Positions 35,453 to 44,140 are shown, counted from the first letter of the stretch. The stretch is 64,000 nucleotides of DNA from Loktanella sp. SALINAS62 (GCF_018263905.1 NZ_JAAFZU010000001.1:174228-238227); one strand, 5' to 3'. The notes: generated from the sequence alone by a model not told the origin. Numbers and translations: made by a program.

Positions 35453-35822
35453 GACCAGAACAGGTGCCGTGGAACAGGTCGTCCGGAAATGAAACGCAGG
35501 CAGATCTAAACCGGACGTCGCTACAGTCGCCGTGTGGAATAAACCAGCATCGCGCGATGATCACCAGCTTGCCGTCGGCCGCAGAAAATGAATTAAAATG
35601 TTTTGGTAGATCGGCAAGGCACGACGCGCGCCGGTTGCGGTCAATTCTGACCCCAGCTGACAGTGCCTATAGTGCAAGACTGGCGATAGCAAGCATCTTG
35701 TGCTGCGGCAGTCGGCCAGCGAAAGATTCAAAACCGCCGTGGTGTCTTGTTGCGCGGCAACCAATCTTGGCTAAGCTAGGCTGTCGACGATCCAATTGCG
35801 GTTCGACCCAGCCCGGAACCGC
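35453..35822. other. Intergenic region, no gene seen
   Basis: 370 nt between the divergent transaminase and BLUF genes. It must carry both promoters. Its GC content looks lower in places (for example AATGAATTAAAATGTTTTGG near 35585). I see no small gene with a good start, no riboswitch core and no strong hairpin. Confidence 0.5.
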
Positions 35823-36263
35823 ATGGCGCCAAAAGGAGAGACAATCATCACCGATTTGACCCAACTGATTTATGCGTCCCAGCCCTTTGGGTATGACGCA
35901 ATATTGCTCAGCGACATTTTGAACGATGCGCGGGCGTGCAACCTGCGCGATGACATTACCGGCGCACTTGTCTGCCGACACGACATATACCTGCAATTGC
36001 TCGAAGGCCCGACTGAACAGGTGACCGCCGCCTACACACGCATCTGCCGCGATGACCGCCACGTCGCGGTCCACAAGTTGGTGAGCAGACAGGTCACAAG
36101 CCGCATGTTCGGAAACTGGGCAATGCTGCACGATCCGGCAAAGTCATTGATATGGACAAAGGATCAAATTGACGACGGCATTCTTGACCGCATTCCGCCG
36201 TCAGAGATTATCGGTATGTTCGAAAGCGTTTCGAGAAACGCAGGACCGGAACACGCCACCTGA
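35823..36263 (+). CDS. BLUF-domain blue-light receptor
   Basis: Up to 146 aa, a single BLUF domain with a short tail. The flavin-site residues are there: Tyr in LTQLIYAS, Asn in ARACNLRDDITGALVC, Gln in LQLLEGP and Trp in GNWAML. It binds FAD and shifts on blue light, passing the signal to a separate partner. The start is doubtful: ATG 35823 has only GGAACCGC before it, while a strong AAGGAGAG (35833-35840) lies 6 nt before an in-frame ATC (35847) that would give the usual MTDLTQLIYAS-like N terminus. Confidence 0.88.
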   Translation: MAPKGETIITDLTQLIYASQPFGYDAILLSDILNDARACNLRDDITGALVCRHDIYLQLLEGPTEQVTAAYTRICRDDRHVAVHKLVSRQVTSRMFGNWAMLHDPAKSLIWTKDQIDDGILDRIPPSEIIGMFESVSRNAGPEHAT

Positions 36264-36391
36264 ACGATGCGGGTAACGGCGCACCGTCAGACCGGGGTTG
36301 CTGTATCCCCGGTCGACGGGTGTAGTCAGCAGTCCTGTCACGCCCGCAGCTTATCGCCATCATGTGACGTCATTTTGCGCCAAAACGCCCG

Positions 36392-36559
36392 TCAGCCGGG
36401 GCGTCGGCGGACATATGCAAGCGCCATTGCGCACCCCAGCACCGCAACGCCTGCAATCAACGAAACGGGCGAATCTGCGTGGATCGGTGTGTCCCCATGG
36501 GCCAACGCCGGGCTGGCGGCGGCAGCAGCGATAACTGTCAGTGTCAAAACGTATTTCAT
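36392..36559 (-). CDS. 55-aa signal/membrane protein of the guanidine operon
   Basis: MKYVLTLTVIAAAAASPALA is a signal-like start, HGDTPIHADSP a short His-bearing periplasmic stretch, then one membrane segment and RRRPG. AAAGGAT lies 6 nt before the ATG, which overlaps the stop of the His-rich gene by 4 nt. It is the last gene of the guanidine operon. The layout (His-rich, signal, one helix) resembles the 67-aa protein of the cob operon. Function unknown; metal handling is a guess. Confidence 0.7.
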   Translation of the reverse strand: MKYVLTLTVIAAAAASPALAHGDTPIHADSPVSLIAGVAVLGCAMALAYVRRRPG

Positions 36560-37005
36560 GCGTGATCCTTTCGGGATGCGGAATGATTTTGCAGAAAACT
36601 GCGCAGGTCGGTGACGTGTTTGGCGTCAAGCGAGACATAGACAAGGCCCATGTTTGTGCGTTCCATCACCATCGGACCGGGATAGGGCAGATAAGACAAT
36701 TCGCGTGACCCAAAGGACGGCGACGCGGTGCCAACTTGCCATTCGGTCGTCAGCTTTACGTCAACCAGCTTCATCGTCGGCCCCCCTGAAGGGGCCGGAA
36801 CTTCCAGCGGCACGCCGGCGATGCGCAGATAAGACATCTTGTCCTTGGCCGCGATGAAACCGTCGATGAACTGCGTCGTCAGAACGTGAAGCTCGGCTGC
36901 CTCGTCGGCCTCTTGCAGATGGGAATGTAAATGGTCCGCCGGGTTGTGGCTGTGATTATCGCCAGGATGGTGGTGATGATGATCGGGGGCATTATCGTGA
37001 GGCAT
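36556..37005 (-). CDS. His-rich protein next to guanidine hydrolase
   Basis: 149 aa. The first 35 residues are a His/Asp/Asn metal-binding stretch (HHHHHPGDNHSHN, HLHSHLQEAD). The rest is a compact soluble domain with beta-rich segments (KLVDVKLTTEWQVG, LSYLPYPGPMVMERTNMGLVYVSLD) that I do not recognise. It starts inside the end of the hydrolase gene (14-nt overlap). GdmH needs nickel, and in cyanobacteria HypA/HypB-like chaperones serve it; this is neither, so it is a candidate nickel-delivery or storage factor. That role is inference. Confidence 0.8.
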   Translation of the reverse strand: MPHDNAPDHHHHHPGDNHSHNPADHLHSHLQEADEAAELHVLTTQFIDGFIAAKDKMSYLRIAGVPLEVPAPSGGPTMKLVDVKLTTEWQVGTASPSFGSRELSYLPYPGPMVMERTNMGLVYVSLDAKHVTDLRSFLQNHSASRKDHA

Positions 37006-38239
37006 TGGACCACCGCTTTCCTTCGAATTCGCCGTGCGGAATGACGACCGGCTTGTCCATATGCCGCTTGTGCGCGCCCATCTTGCCGGATGCGACCAGC
37101 GATCCCAGCACATCCACGATCACACGGGTTCCCATCAGGGCGGTGATTTCCGATTGGTCATAGGGTGGTGCGACCTCGACCAGTTCCATACCGCAGATGC
37201 CTTCGGCTGCGACCTTGGACACCAGACCCAAGGCTTCGCGCGGCAGAAATCCACCGGGTTCCGGCCAGCCAGTGCCGGGAACAAAACCGCAGTCGATACT
37301 GTCGATGTCAAACGACAGATAGACCATGTCGACACCGTCCCACGCCATTTCCAGCGCCATTTCAGCCGTGCGGTCGATGCCCATCTTTTCCATGTCGCCC
37401 ATCGTGATGATGTTGGTTTCACGTTCGCGCGCGACCTTCACCGCGTCACGCGGCACCTGCCAGCCGCCAATGCCGATCTGCACGAGGTTCTTGGCCGACA
37501 CGTTTGGCATGTTCGTGGCGTGGAACCACGGGGTCGTGTGCATCCGTTCATCCAGATCTTTTTCCTGAATGTCGGCGTGGCGGTCAAAATGAATGATGCC
37601 GATCTTTTTTGACGTGCATTCCGCGATGCCGCGCAGGCAGGGATAGCCGATGGAATGGTCGCCCCCGATCATGATCGGCAGCGAGCCGGAAGACGCGACA
37701 TGACTGACCGCACGGCTGATCTGATCAAAGGATTTTTCGATATTGGCCGGGATCGTGAACACGTCACCCGCGTCGCACAGCGTCATCTGTTCGCGCAGAT
37801 CGACCGCCATTTCATAATTGTAGGGCGTGTAAAGCGCGCTGATCTTGCGCACACCTTGCGGGCCGAACCGGGTGCCCGCGCGGTATGTCGTGCCACCGTC
37901 GAACGGAATCCCCAGCACGGTGGCGTCATAGTCGCCAACCTCTGTCACGTCTTCGGCATAGGGTGCTTTGAGAAAGGTGTTGATGCCCGCGTAATGCGGT
38001 AGCTCCCCCCGCGCAAAGGTCGGGATCGATTTGTCCTCGATGCTGTCGGCGCCGGTCAGGCCCATGCGCAGTGCCCATTTCTTTTCCTGCGCCCAGCCTG
38101 AACCGGGGATGTCTGCCTCTTCCTGCATGGCTTTCCAGCCGCGCAACTGGCTTAGGTCCGGATGGTGGTGGCGGCGGGCGTCATGGCCCATGTCGCCCGG
38201 ATGGTGCGACCGGGTCCGGTCACGCGGTATGGTAAACAT
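36992..38239 (-). CDS. gdmH: Guanidine hydrolase (GdmH type, ureohydrolase fold)
   Basis: 415 aa, longer than agmatinases through an N-terminal extension (MFTIPRDRTRSHHPGDMGHD...). Metal ligands: GGDHSIG, FDRHADIQEKDLDERMHT and SFDIDSID. The FDRHxD motif followed by DERMHTTPWFHATNMPN and QIGIGGWQVPRD is what I recall of Synechocystis Sll1077, the nickel enzyme that hydrolyses guanidine to urea and ammonia; ordinary agmatinases have FDAHxD. The guanidine-I riboswitch upstream supports this. AAGGAGG lies 6 nt before ATG 38239. It overlaps the ATPase gene by 20 nt. Confidence 0.9.
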   Translation of the reverse strand: MFTIPRDRTRSHHPGDMGHDARRHHHPDLSQLRGWKAMQEEADIPGSGWAQEKKWALRMGLTGADSIEDKSIPTFARGELPHYAGINTFLKAPYAEDVTEVGDYDATVLGIPFDGGTTYRAGTRFGPQGVRKISALYTPYNYEMAVDLREQMTLCDAGDVFTIPANIEKSFDQISRAVSHVASSGSLPIMIGGDHSIGYPCLRGIAECTSKKIGIIHFDRHADIQEKDLDERMHTTPWFHATNMPNVSAKNLVQIGIGGWQVPRDAVKVARERETNIITMGDMEKMGIDRTAEMALEMAWDGVDMVYLSFDIDSIDCGFVPGTGWPEPGGFLPREALGLVSKVAAEGICGMELVEVAPPYDQSEITALMGTRVIVDVLGSLVASGKMGAHKRHMDKPVVIPHGEFEGKRWSNASR

Positions 38240-38987
38240 GGATATCCTCCTTGAGGGTCTGGAAAGGGATGCCGCCGGTGCAGGCGTCAAAATCATAGGT
38301 TATGGTGGCCCCGTGCAGGTTCGGGTCCTGCGGGTCCCAACGGACCTTGTCGAAAACCAGCACGCGATCACCCAGCTTGAACGCTTCGCCCAGATCGTGC
38401 GTGACCATGAAAACGGTCATCTGCGTTTGTGTGCGAAGTTCGGTCAGAAAATCATGCATCTGGACGCGCGTGCCGGGATCAAGCGCGCCAAAGGGTTCGT
38501 CCAGCAGCAACACCTTGGGTCGCGCCACCAGTGCCTGCCCGATGGCAAGCCGCTGCTGCATACCGCCTGACAGCGTCGCAGGGTATTGATCCGCCACGTG
38601 GTCAAGCCCAATCCGGGCGAGTGTTTCGTCAGCACGGGCCAGCGCGTCGCGCCGTTCTGCACCCCAGAACCGCCCCCAACCGCGCCGGAAACTTTCACCC
38701 GCCAATATGTTTTCGCGCACGGTCAAATGCGGAAAGACGGAATAGCGTTGAAAAACGATCCCCCGGTCCAGCCCCGGTTCGCGCGCGGGGGCGGCACCGT
38801 TGATGCGGATTTCGCCCCGCGTGGGTGTTTCCTGCGCCAACAGGAGCCGCAAGAAGGTCGACTTGCCGCAGCCGGACGCCCCGACGATGGAAATGAACTC
38901 ACCTTCTGCCACGGTGACATTGACCCGTTCAATGATCGGTCGGCGGCCATAGCTTTGAAACAGGTTCTCGACGGTCACAAAGCTCAT
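38220..38987 (-). CDS. ABC ATPase of the guanidine-operon transporter
   Basis: 255 aa of the NitT/TauT (TauB/SsuB) group. Walker A GASGCGKST, Q-loop FQRYSVFPHLTVREN, signature LSGGMQQRLAIGQALVA, Walker B LLLDEPFGALDPGTR and VTHDLGEAFKL are intact. An acidic/aromatic tail (WDPQDPNLHGATITYDFDACTGG...) follows the fold. ATG 38987 overlaps the permease stop by 4 nt. It powers import of the riboswitch-linked substrate, most simply guanidine or a guanidino compound. Confidence 0.9.
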   Translation of the reverse strand: MSFVTVENLFQSYGRRPIIERVNVTVAEGEFISIVGASGCGKSTFLRLLLAQETPTRGEIRINGAAPAREPGLDRGIVFQRYSVFPHLTVRENILAGESFRRGWGRFWGAERRDALARADETLARIGLDHVADQYPATLSGGMQQRLAIGQALVARPKVLLLDEPFGALDPGTRVQMHDFLTELRTQTQMTVFMVTHDLGEAFKLGDRVLVFDKVRWDPQDPNLHGATITYDFDACTGGIPFQTLKEDIHVYHTA

Positions 38988-39796
38988 AGGCCCGCCTCTG
39001 CCCATGGGAACGCCTTGCGCGACAGGGTGCGCAGGCCCCAGTCCATGACAAAGGCAAGCAGCGTGATCCAGATGACGTAGGTCAGGATCACGTCCATCGC
39101 GAGGTAGCGCCGCACCAGAAAGATGCGGTAGCCAAGGCCCGCATCCGCCGCAATCGCTTCTGCCGCGATCAGAAACAGCCACGCGGGCCCCAGCGACAGG
39201 CGAACCGCCTGGATCAAGCGCGGCATCATCTGCGGCAGCACGACACGGATCGCGATTACCCAGGTCGACGCCCCAAGTGTCTGGGCTTTGACAACCAGTT
39301 CCTGCGGCACTTCCAGCACGCGCTGTGACAGATCCCGGATCAGAAACGGCAGTGTGCCGATCACAATCAGCACGACCTTTGACAACTCGCCCAGCCCGAA
39401 CACGATGAACAGGATCGGCAACAGCGCCAGCGGCGGGATCATCGACACGACAGCCACGAATTGCGCCAGTAGCGCACGCGCGACCGGAATCAGGCCAATC
39501 AACAGCCCAAAGATCAGGCCAATGGTCGCGGAAATTCCAACACCCAGAAGCAGCCGTTGCAAGCTGGCCCATGTATCCTGCCAGAACAGGATATCGCCGC
39601 TGCGGCGATCCGGTTCCGACAGCAGCTGCCCCGCCGTCGTCAGCACCGTGCCAGGTGCCGGCAACAACCTGTCTGCCGGGTTCGCCGTCAGCCGGATGTC
39701 GGACGCCACGGCATAGACGATCAGCGCAGCAATAAACGGCAGCAACGCCAGTGTGACAACAGCCGGTCGACCGAGTCTGATATTGATGATCCGCAT
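38984..39796 (-). CDS. ABC permease of the guanidine-operon transporter
   Basis: 270 aa, six membrane segments, TauC/SsuC type. MIPPLALLPILFIVFGLGELSKVVLIVIGTLP and the EAA loop VVKAQTLGASTWVIAIRVVLPQMMPRLIQAV are clear. Database entries for such riboswitch-linked systems often say 'putative urea transporter'; the riboswitch argues instead for guanidine or its derivatives. It lies 25 nt after the binding-protein gene. Confidence 0.9.
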   Translation of the reverse strand: MRIINIRLGRPAVVTLALLPFIAALIVYAVASDIRLTANPADRLLPAPGTVLTTAGQLLSEPDRRSGDILFWQDTWASLQRLLLGVGISATIGLIFGLLIGLIPVARALLAQFVAVVSMIPPLALLPILFIVFGLGELSKVVLIVIGTLPFLIRDLSQRVLEVPQELVVKAQTLGASTWVIAIRVVLPQMMPRLIQAVRLSLGPAWLFLIAAEAIAADAGLGYRIFLVRRYLAMDVILTYVIWITLLAFVMDWGLRTLSRKAFPWAEAGL

Positions 39797-39821
39797 TTGC
39801 GCGGCTCCGGAACCGGCTAGA

Positions 39822-40868
39822 TCATAGTGCCCCGTCGGCGGCCATTTGCATGTAGGTCACATCGTAACGAAACATGATGTTGTCCGCGTCGCCGCTTGTG
39901 CTGCCGTCCGGATAGGCCACGCCGACGAAATCAGCCGACGGTGCGCCCGTGCCCAAAATTCCCTTATCAAACAGGAATTTAGCCACGCTGGTCATTGTGC
40001 CGGGCAAGGCCGCGTCGGATGTAAATGCGACCGCGTCGGCGGGATCATAAAACATCTGTGTCGCGTCCAGTTGCGATTGATAGCCTGCAAGATCGGTTCC
40101 GGATGCCTCTGCCATCGCGGTCAGGGCGTCTTCGTCGCCCGCGGCCATCAGCGCCATGACTTCATACCAGGCCCCCGCAACGGCCTTGCCGAAATCGGGG
40201 TTGTCAGCCAGCGTTTGCGTGTTCACGACCATCAGATCGATAATTTCCCCCGGAATGTCGGCGCTGTCGAACAATTTGTTCGCAGCAGGGTCTTCCATGA
40301 TGGTCGATACCAGCGGGTTCCATGTCACGACTGCCTGCACATCGTCGGTGGCAAACGCCGCGACCATGTCGGCATCGGACGTATTCACGACCCCGCCCAG
40401 ATCGGATTCCGACAGGTCGACCGTATCCAGCGCACGCGCCAGAAGGTAGTGCGACACCGAAAGTTCCACCAGGTTGACGGGCATCCCTGCAAGCGTGGTC
40501 AGATCGCCTTCGCCCTTCAGGATGACAGCGTCATTCCCGTTGGAATAATCACCGACAATCAATGCCGTCGTATCAACGCCACTGCCCGCCGGGATCGACA
40601 AAGTATCCATGTTGGTCGCTGAAACACCATCGAACTGCCCTGCGGTGTATTGGTTGATGGATTCAACATAATCGTTGATCTGCGTGATCTCGACGGTGAT
40701 GCCGTATTTTTCGGCCCATTTATCCATGATCCCGCTGTCAGACAGATACCCCCACGGCATCCAGCCCGCATAAATCGACCATGCGAGTTTGAAATCAGTC
40801 TTGGACTCCGCGTTGACACCGGTGGCAAGGCATAGGGCCAGGGCAGTTGTGGTGATCAGCTTTTTCAT
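39822..40868 (-). CDS. ABC substrate-binding protein, probable guanidine/guanidino binder
   Basis: 348 aa with a Sec signal peptide (MKKLITTTALALCLATGVNA). The body is NitT/TauT-like (FKLAWSIYAGWMPWGYLSDSGIMDKWAEKYGI, YVESINQYTAGQFDGVSATNMDTL). It is very acidic, as usual for marine periplasmic proteins. ATG 40868 is preferred over 40895 because GGAGACCGAC precedes it. It is the first gene after the guanidine-I riboswitch, so its ligand is expected to be guanidine or a close relative. Confidence 0.9.
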   Translation of the reverse strand: MKKLITTTALALCLATGVNAESKTDFKLAWSIYAGWMPWGYLSDSGIMDKWAEKYGITVEITQINDYVESINQYTAGQFDGVSATNMDTLSIPAGSGVDTTALIVGDYSNGNDAVILKGEGDLTTLAGMPVNLVELSVSHYLLARALDTVDLSESDLGGVVNTSDADMVAAFATDDVQAVVTWNPLVSTIMEDPAANKLFDSADIPGEIIDLMVVNTQTLADNPDFGKAVAGAWYEVMALMAAGDEDALTAMAEASGTDLAGYQSQLDATQMFYDPADAVAFTSDAALPGTMTSVAKFLFDKGILGTGAPSADFVGVAYPDGSTSGDADNIMFRYDVTYMQMAADGAL

Positions 40869-40945
40869 GTCGGTCTCCATCAAATTTGCATTCATGGTTT
40901 GACCGCATGGACGTGGGATGCGGCGCGCGGATCAAACCGGCGCAG

Positions 40946-41044
40946 TAGCCTCCCGGGATTTTCCCCCGCCGTGTATCACCCCGGTATGTGCCGGGGTGAC
41001 GATATCTCTCGGACCAGACCCGTGTCGGCGGAACCCTAGATATC
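40946..41044 (-). ncRNA. Guanidine-I (ykkC) riboswitch
   Basis: Read on the minus strand the element has, in order, TCTAGGGTTCCG (41040-41029), GGTCTGGTCCGAGAGATATC (from about 41023), a CACCCCGG/CCGGGGTG hairpin (40978-40998), then ACACGGCGGG and AATCCCGGGAGGC (40973-40947). These are the conserved blocks of the ykkC guanidine-I class. It lies about 80-175 nt upstream of the binding-protein start. In known cases guanidine binding favours expression of the genes after it. Confidence 0.93.
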
Positions 41045-41258
41045 CTGCAGGGCCATCCTCGAAAGCGCCTTGTCGGTTCGTCAAGCCTGCCATCGGATCG
41101 CGCGGACCGCCGCGCGTCCTGGCCGCAAAACTGGCGACTATTTCAGCAATTTCGCGCATCATGGCGCAATATTAGTCGCCTGCTGTACGCCTGTGCGCAA
41201 TATTCATAGGCTAGGGTTTGCGATTCTTGGGGGAATTGCAATTTCCGCAGAAGCCGTC

Positions 41259-42308
41259 TTAGGCAACACGCCAGAACTGGAACAAAAGTCCCGCCAAAAA
41301 CGCCCCGCTGAGGGAAAGACCGATGTACAGCGCAAAAACCTGCGGACGCGCAAGCGCCCAGACCGCCATCGCCGCAGGGATTGACGTCACACCGCCCGCC
41401 ACAAGGAAAGCCATGCCTGCACCCGGCGCCATCCCTTGTTCCATCAATCCGCCCACCAGCGGCAAAGCGGCGTAGCCGTTAAGATAGGCTGGCACGCCGA
41501 CCATTGTCGCCATGATGATCGGGACAATCCCTTCTCCGCCCAGAACCGATGTCACGGTTTCAGCCGGAATCCACGCCAACATCAGGCTTTCCAGAACAAA
41601 GGCGAGTGTCAGCCACTTGGCCAGAAAAAGACCGGTTTTCGTGGCCTCGCGTCCGAATTTTGCGCGCCTGTCGGGTTCGATCCAGAATCGCCAGACAACA
41701 GGCTTGGGTGTGCGGATCTTGGCGCCGCCACAGCCGCCGTTGCCGATCCCGTCGCGCAGCGGATCGGCCAGCGCACCGCGCCGCGCAAGCAGGTGGACGA
41801 CGACACCGCCAAAGATGCCAAGACCGATGGCGGCAAGGGTTTTGGCCAGCGCAAATTCAAGATCCAGCATCCCAGCCGTCAGGACGAACATCGAGGGGTC
41901 CATGATGGGCGAAGCCAGCCAGAACGCCATCACCGCCGAAAGCGGAACGCCCATCGCCAGCAGCGCGGCAATCAGCGGAATGACCCCGCAAGAGCAGAAT
42001 GGCGACAGCGCGCCCGCAAACGCACCGAGTGCGATCATCAAAGCTGGCGCGCCGGTAAACGCCTTTGCAATCAGATTGTCGGCACCTGTCGCAGTAGCCC
42101 ATGACGCAATGCCGATAGACAAAAGCAGGTAAGGCGCCGTCCGCAGCAGCGCACTGACCGCGAATAATGTGCTGTCGCTCGCCTGCGCCGGATCGAACAC
42201 TGCAAGACCTGCCAGGATCAAGACAGAGACGATCCAGACCCGCTGGTCTTTCCACAGATGCGACACGGCCGAACGTGACGCGGGGGGCAAAAGTGTTGTG
42301 TTTGTCAT
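41259..42308 (-). CDS. ArsP/DUF318-type permease
   Basis: A 349-aa inner-membrane protein with about eight to ten segments in two halves. The first half has the family signature LSPFCSCGVIPLIAALLAMG with its Cys pair; a Cys-bearing cytosolic loop (GNGGCGGAKIRTP) lies between the halves. ArsP exports trivalent methyl- and phenyl-arsenicals; other DUF318 members have unknown cargo. Being last in an ars operon after acr3 and arsR favours the arsenical role. 56 nt separate it from arsR. Confidence 0.85.
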   Translation of the reverse strand: MTNTTLLPPASRSAVSHLWKDQRVWIVSVLILAGLAVFDPAQASDSTLFAVSALLRTAPYLLLSIGIASWATATGADNLIAKAFTGAPALMIALGAFAGALSPFCSCGVIPLIAALLAMGVPLSAVMAFWLASPIMDPSMFVLTAGMLDLEFALAKTLAAIGLGIFGGVVVHLLARRGALADPLRDGIGNGGCGGAKIRTPKPVVWRFWIEPDRRAKFGREATKTGLFLAKWLTLAFVLESLMLAWIPAETVTSVLGGEGIVPIIMATMVGVPAYLNGYAALPLVGGLMEQGMAPGAGMAFLVAGGVTSIPAAMAVWALARPQVFALYIGLSLSGAFLAGLLFQFWRVA

Positions 42309-42364
42309 AACTAAATCTCCGGTTTTTCAGTTGTTTTGGAAAAATAAAAAACAGGTTCCCGATA

Positions 42365-42682
42365 TCACGCTGCATCCTCTGACGATTGCAGGGCGACACC
42401 AGAACAGCATTCCGATGTCAGAAAATTCAACACGTGATGCATTGCAGGATAGTCTACCCGGTTGAACACCTCACGGCCCTGCTTTTCCTGTTTCACAAGG
42501 CCTGCATCAACCAATGTCGACAGATGATGCGCAAGCGTGGATGGCGCAAGGCCAAGATGGTCGGTGATGTCGCTGACGCGCAGCCCGTCATCACCCGCCT
42601 TGACCAGCAGGCGAAAGATCGAAAGTCGCGCGTCATGGCCAAGGGCAGCAAGCGCGCGGGCGGTGGGACTGGTGATACTCAT
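42365..42682 (-). CDS. arsR: ArsR-type arsenic-responsive repressor
   Basis: 105 aa, winged-helix ArsR family: HDARLSIFRLL, LGLAPSTLAHHLSTLVDAGLVKQEKQGREVFNRVD. Two adjacent cysteines near the C terminus (ECCSG, Cys92-Cys93) match the As(III) site of the Acidithiobacillus/Corynebacterium-like ArsR proteins rather than the E. coli ELCVCDL helix site. It should release DNA on binding As(III). A palindrome just upstream may be its operator. Confidence 0.92.
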   Translation of the reverse strand: MSITSPTARALAALGHDARLSIFRLLVKAGDDGLRVSDITDHLGLAPSTLAHHLSTLVDAGLVKQEKQGREVFNRVDYPAMHHVLNFLTSECCSGVALQSSEDAA

Positions 42683-42693
42683 AACCCAAACAT

Positions 42694-42709
42694 AACTACA
42701 TTTCTAGTT
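42694..42709. promoter_or_regulatory. Possible ArsR operator
   Basis: AACTA and TAGTT flank a 6-nt spacer 12 nt upstream of the arsR start, in a local AT-rich patch (CATAACTACATTTCTAGTTT). The position fits autorepression; the site itself is unproven. Confidence 0.5.
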
Positions 42710-42726
42710 TTGTCGAGTCGTTTTGT

Positions 42727-43740
42727 TCAGCTATCGACAAAACCTGCGCGGGTCCTGTTGGCGAACGCGACAAGCGACAACATCACAGGCACCTCGACCA
42801 GCACGCCCACCACCGTGGCAAGTGCCGCGCCGGAATTCAGGCCGAACAGGCTGATCGCAACGGCAACGGCCAATTCGAAAAAGTTCGACGTTCCGATCAA
42901 CGCGCAGGGTGCCGCAATTTTGTGGGGAACCCGCATGACGTAGGCAGCGCCATAGGCCAAAGCAAAGATGCCATATGACTGGATCAAGATCGGCAAAGCG
43001 ATCAGCACGATGACCTGCGGCCTGTCGATGATGACTTTGCCCTGCAGGCCGAAAAGGATCACAACGGTGGCGATCAGACCCACCATGCCCCAAGATTTTA
43101 TCCTGTTGCGAAACGCATCGATCCGTTCCGCAGTGCCAAGGCGACGCCGTGTCAACAGCCCGGCAGCAAGCGGCAGCGCGACATACAGCATGACCGACAA
43201 AAGAAGTGTTTCCCATGGGACGGCAATGTCAGTGACACCCAGCAGAAATGCCACAATGGGCGCAAAGGCGAATACCATCACCACATCGTTCACCGAGACC
43301 TGCAAAAGAGTGTAACTTTCATCGCCACGCGCCAGTTGTGACCACACAAAGACCATCGCGGTGCACGGGGCGGCCCCCAGCAGGATCAGGCCCGCGATAT
43401 ACTGCTGTGCGTCCTGCGGAGAAATGAGATCGGCAAAGATCACCTCGAAAAACAGCACCCCAAGTGCGGCCATGGTAAAGGGTTTGATCAGCCAATTGAC
43501 GATCAGCGTGATCGCAAGCCCCTTGGGCTGTTTGACCGCGTCGCGCAAACTGCCCGGATCGACGCCCACCATCATCGGATAGACCATTGCCCAGATCAGG
43601 ATAGCGACAACTAGGTTGACGTTCGCCACCTCTGCTGCCGCGACCGCGTCGATCAGCGACGGTGCTGCATTGCCAACCAAGATCCCCGTCACCATCGCCA
43701 GCGCGACCCAGACAGTCAGATATCGTTCAAAAATGCTCAT
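42727..43740 (-). CDS. acr3: Arsenite exporter ACR3
   Basis: A 337-aa, ten-helix membrane protein of the BASS superfamily. [27 protein letters not shown] carries the essential Cys of ACR3 in its fourth helix, and [42 protein letters not shown] is the conserved last pair of helices. It exports As(III) using the proton gradient. It is first in the operon acr3-arsR-arsP; no arsC (arsenate reductase) lies in the window. Confidence 0.94.
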   Translation of the reverse strand: MSIFERYLTVWVALAMVTGILVGNAAPSLIDAVAAAEVANVNLVVAILIWAMVYPMMVGVDPGSLRDAVKQPKGLAITLIVNWLIKPFTMAALGVLFFEVIFADLISPQDAQQYIAGLILLGAAPCTAMVFVWSQLARGDESYTLLQVSVNDVVMVFAFAPIVAFLLGVTDIAVPWETLLLSVMLYVALPLAAGLLTRRRLGTAERIDAFRNRIKSWGMVGLIATVVILFGLQGKVIIDRPQVIVLIALPILIQSYGIFALAYGAAYVMRVPHKIAAPCALIGTSNFFELAVAVAISLFGLNSGAALATVVGVLVEVPVMLSLVAFANRTRAGFVDS

Positions 43741-44140
43741 GCGGGCACCCTCATCGGATGTTCTGGGCTGACACGTGGAAAACCATCGCGGCCGTCTGGT
43801 CGGTTGGAAAAGCCAAGGCTGCCCCCCTTACGCCGCTGGCCTGCGTCCGCCATGTCATAAAAACCTATGTTTTCAGTCACTTTTGCAATCCCTTTCAGGA
43901 CAATGATCAAAATGAATGCAACGCTACGTCAACGGCAAAAACACTGCCACAAATCAAAGCGCAATGGTCAGCATGACCCGTGTTTGCTGCCGTAATGCGG
44001 GCAATGGAACGGCATCAAAACGTGGTGGGTCCACAAGAACCCCAAACAAAACAGGACAGGCGTATTTTCCAACACAATGGTGACGCGCGACCGCGCTCAT
44101 AGTAAGGTTGCGGTTGGGTTCGCGTGGATAAGGCAACATT
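43741..44140. other. Intergenic region, no gene seen
   Basis: 400 nt between the divergent acr3 and trkH genes. It must hold both promoters. Short frames exist on both strands but none has a good start with gene-like codon use. I see no riboswitch core. Confidence 0.5.

Noticed and set aside
35667-36131. 154-codon minus-strand frame over the BLUF gene
   Set aside because: It has no ribosome-binding site or family pattern, while the BLUF residues on the other strand are clear.
36992-38239. Ordinary agmatinase
   Set aside because: FDRHAD, the DERMHT...FHATN block, the N-terminal extension and the guanidine-I riboswitch point to guanidine hydrolase instead.
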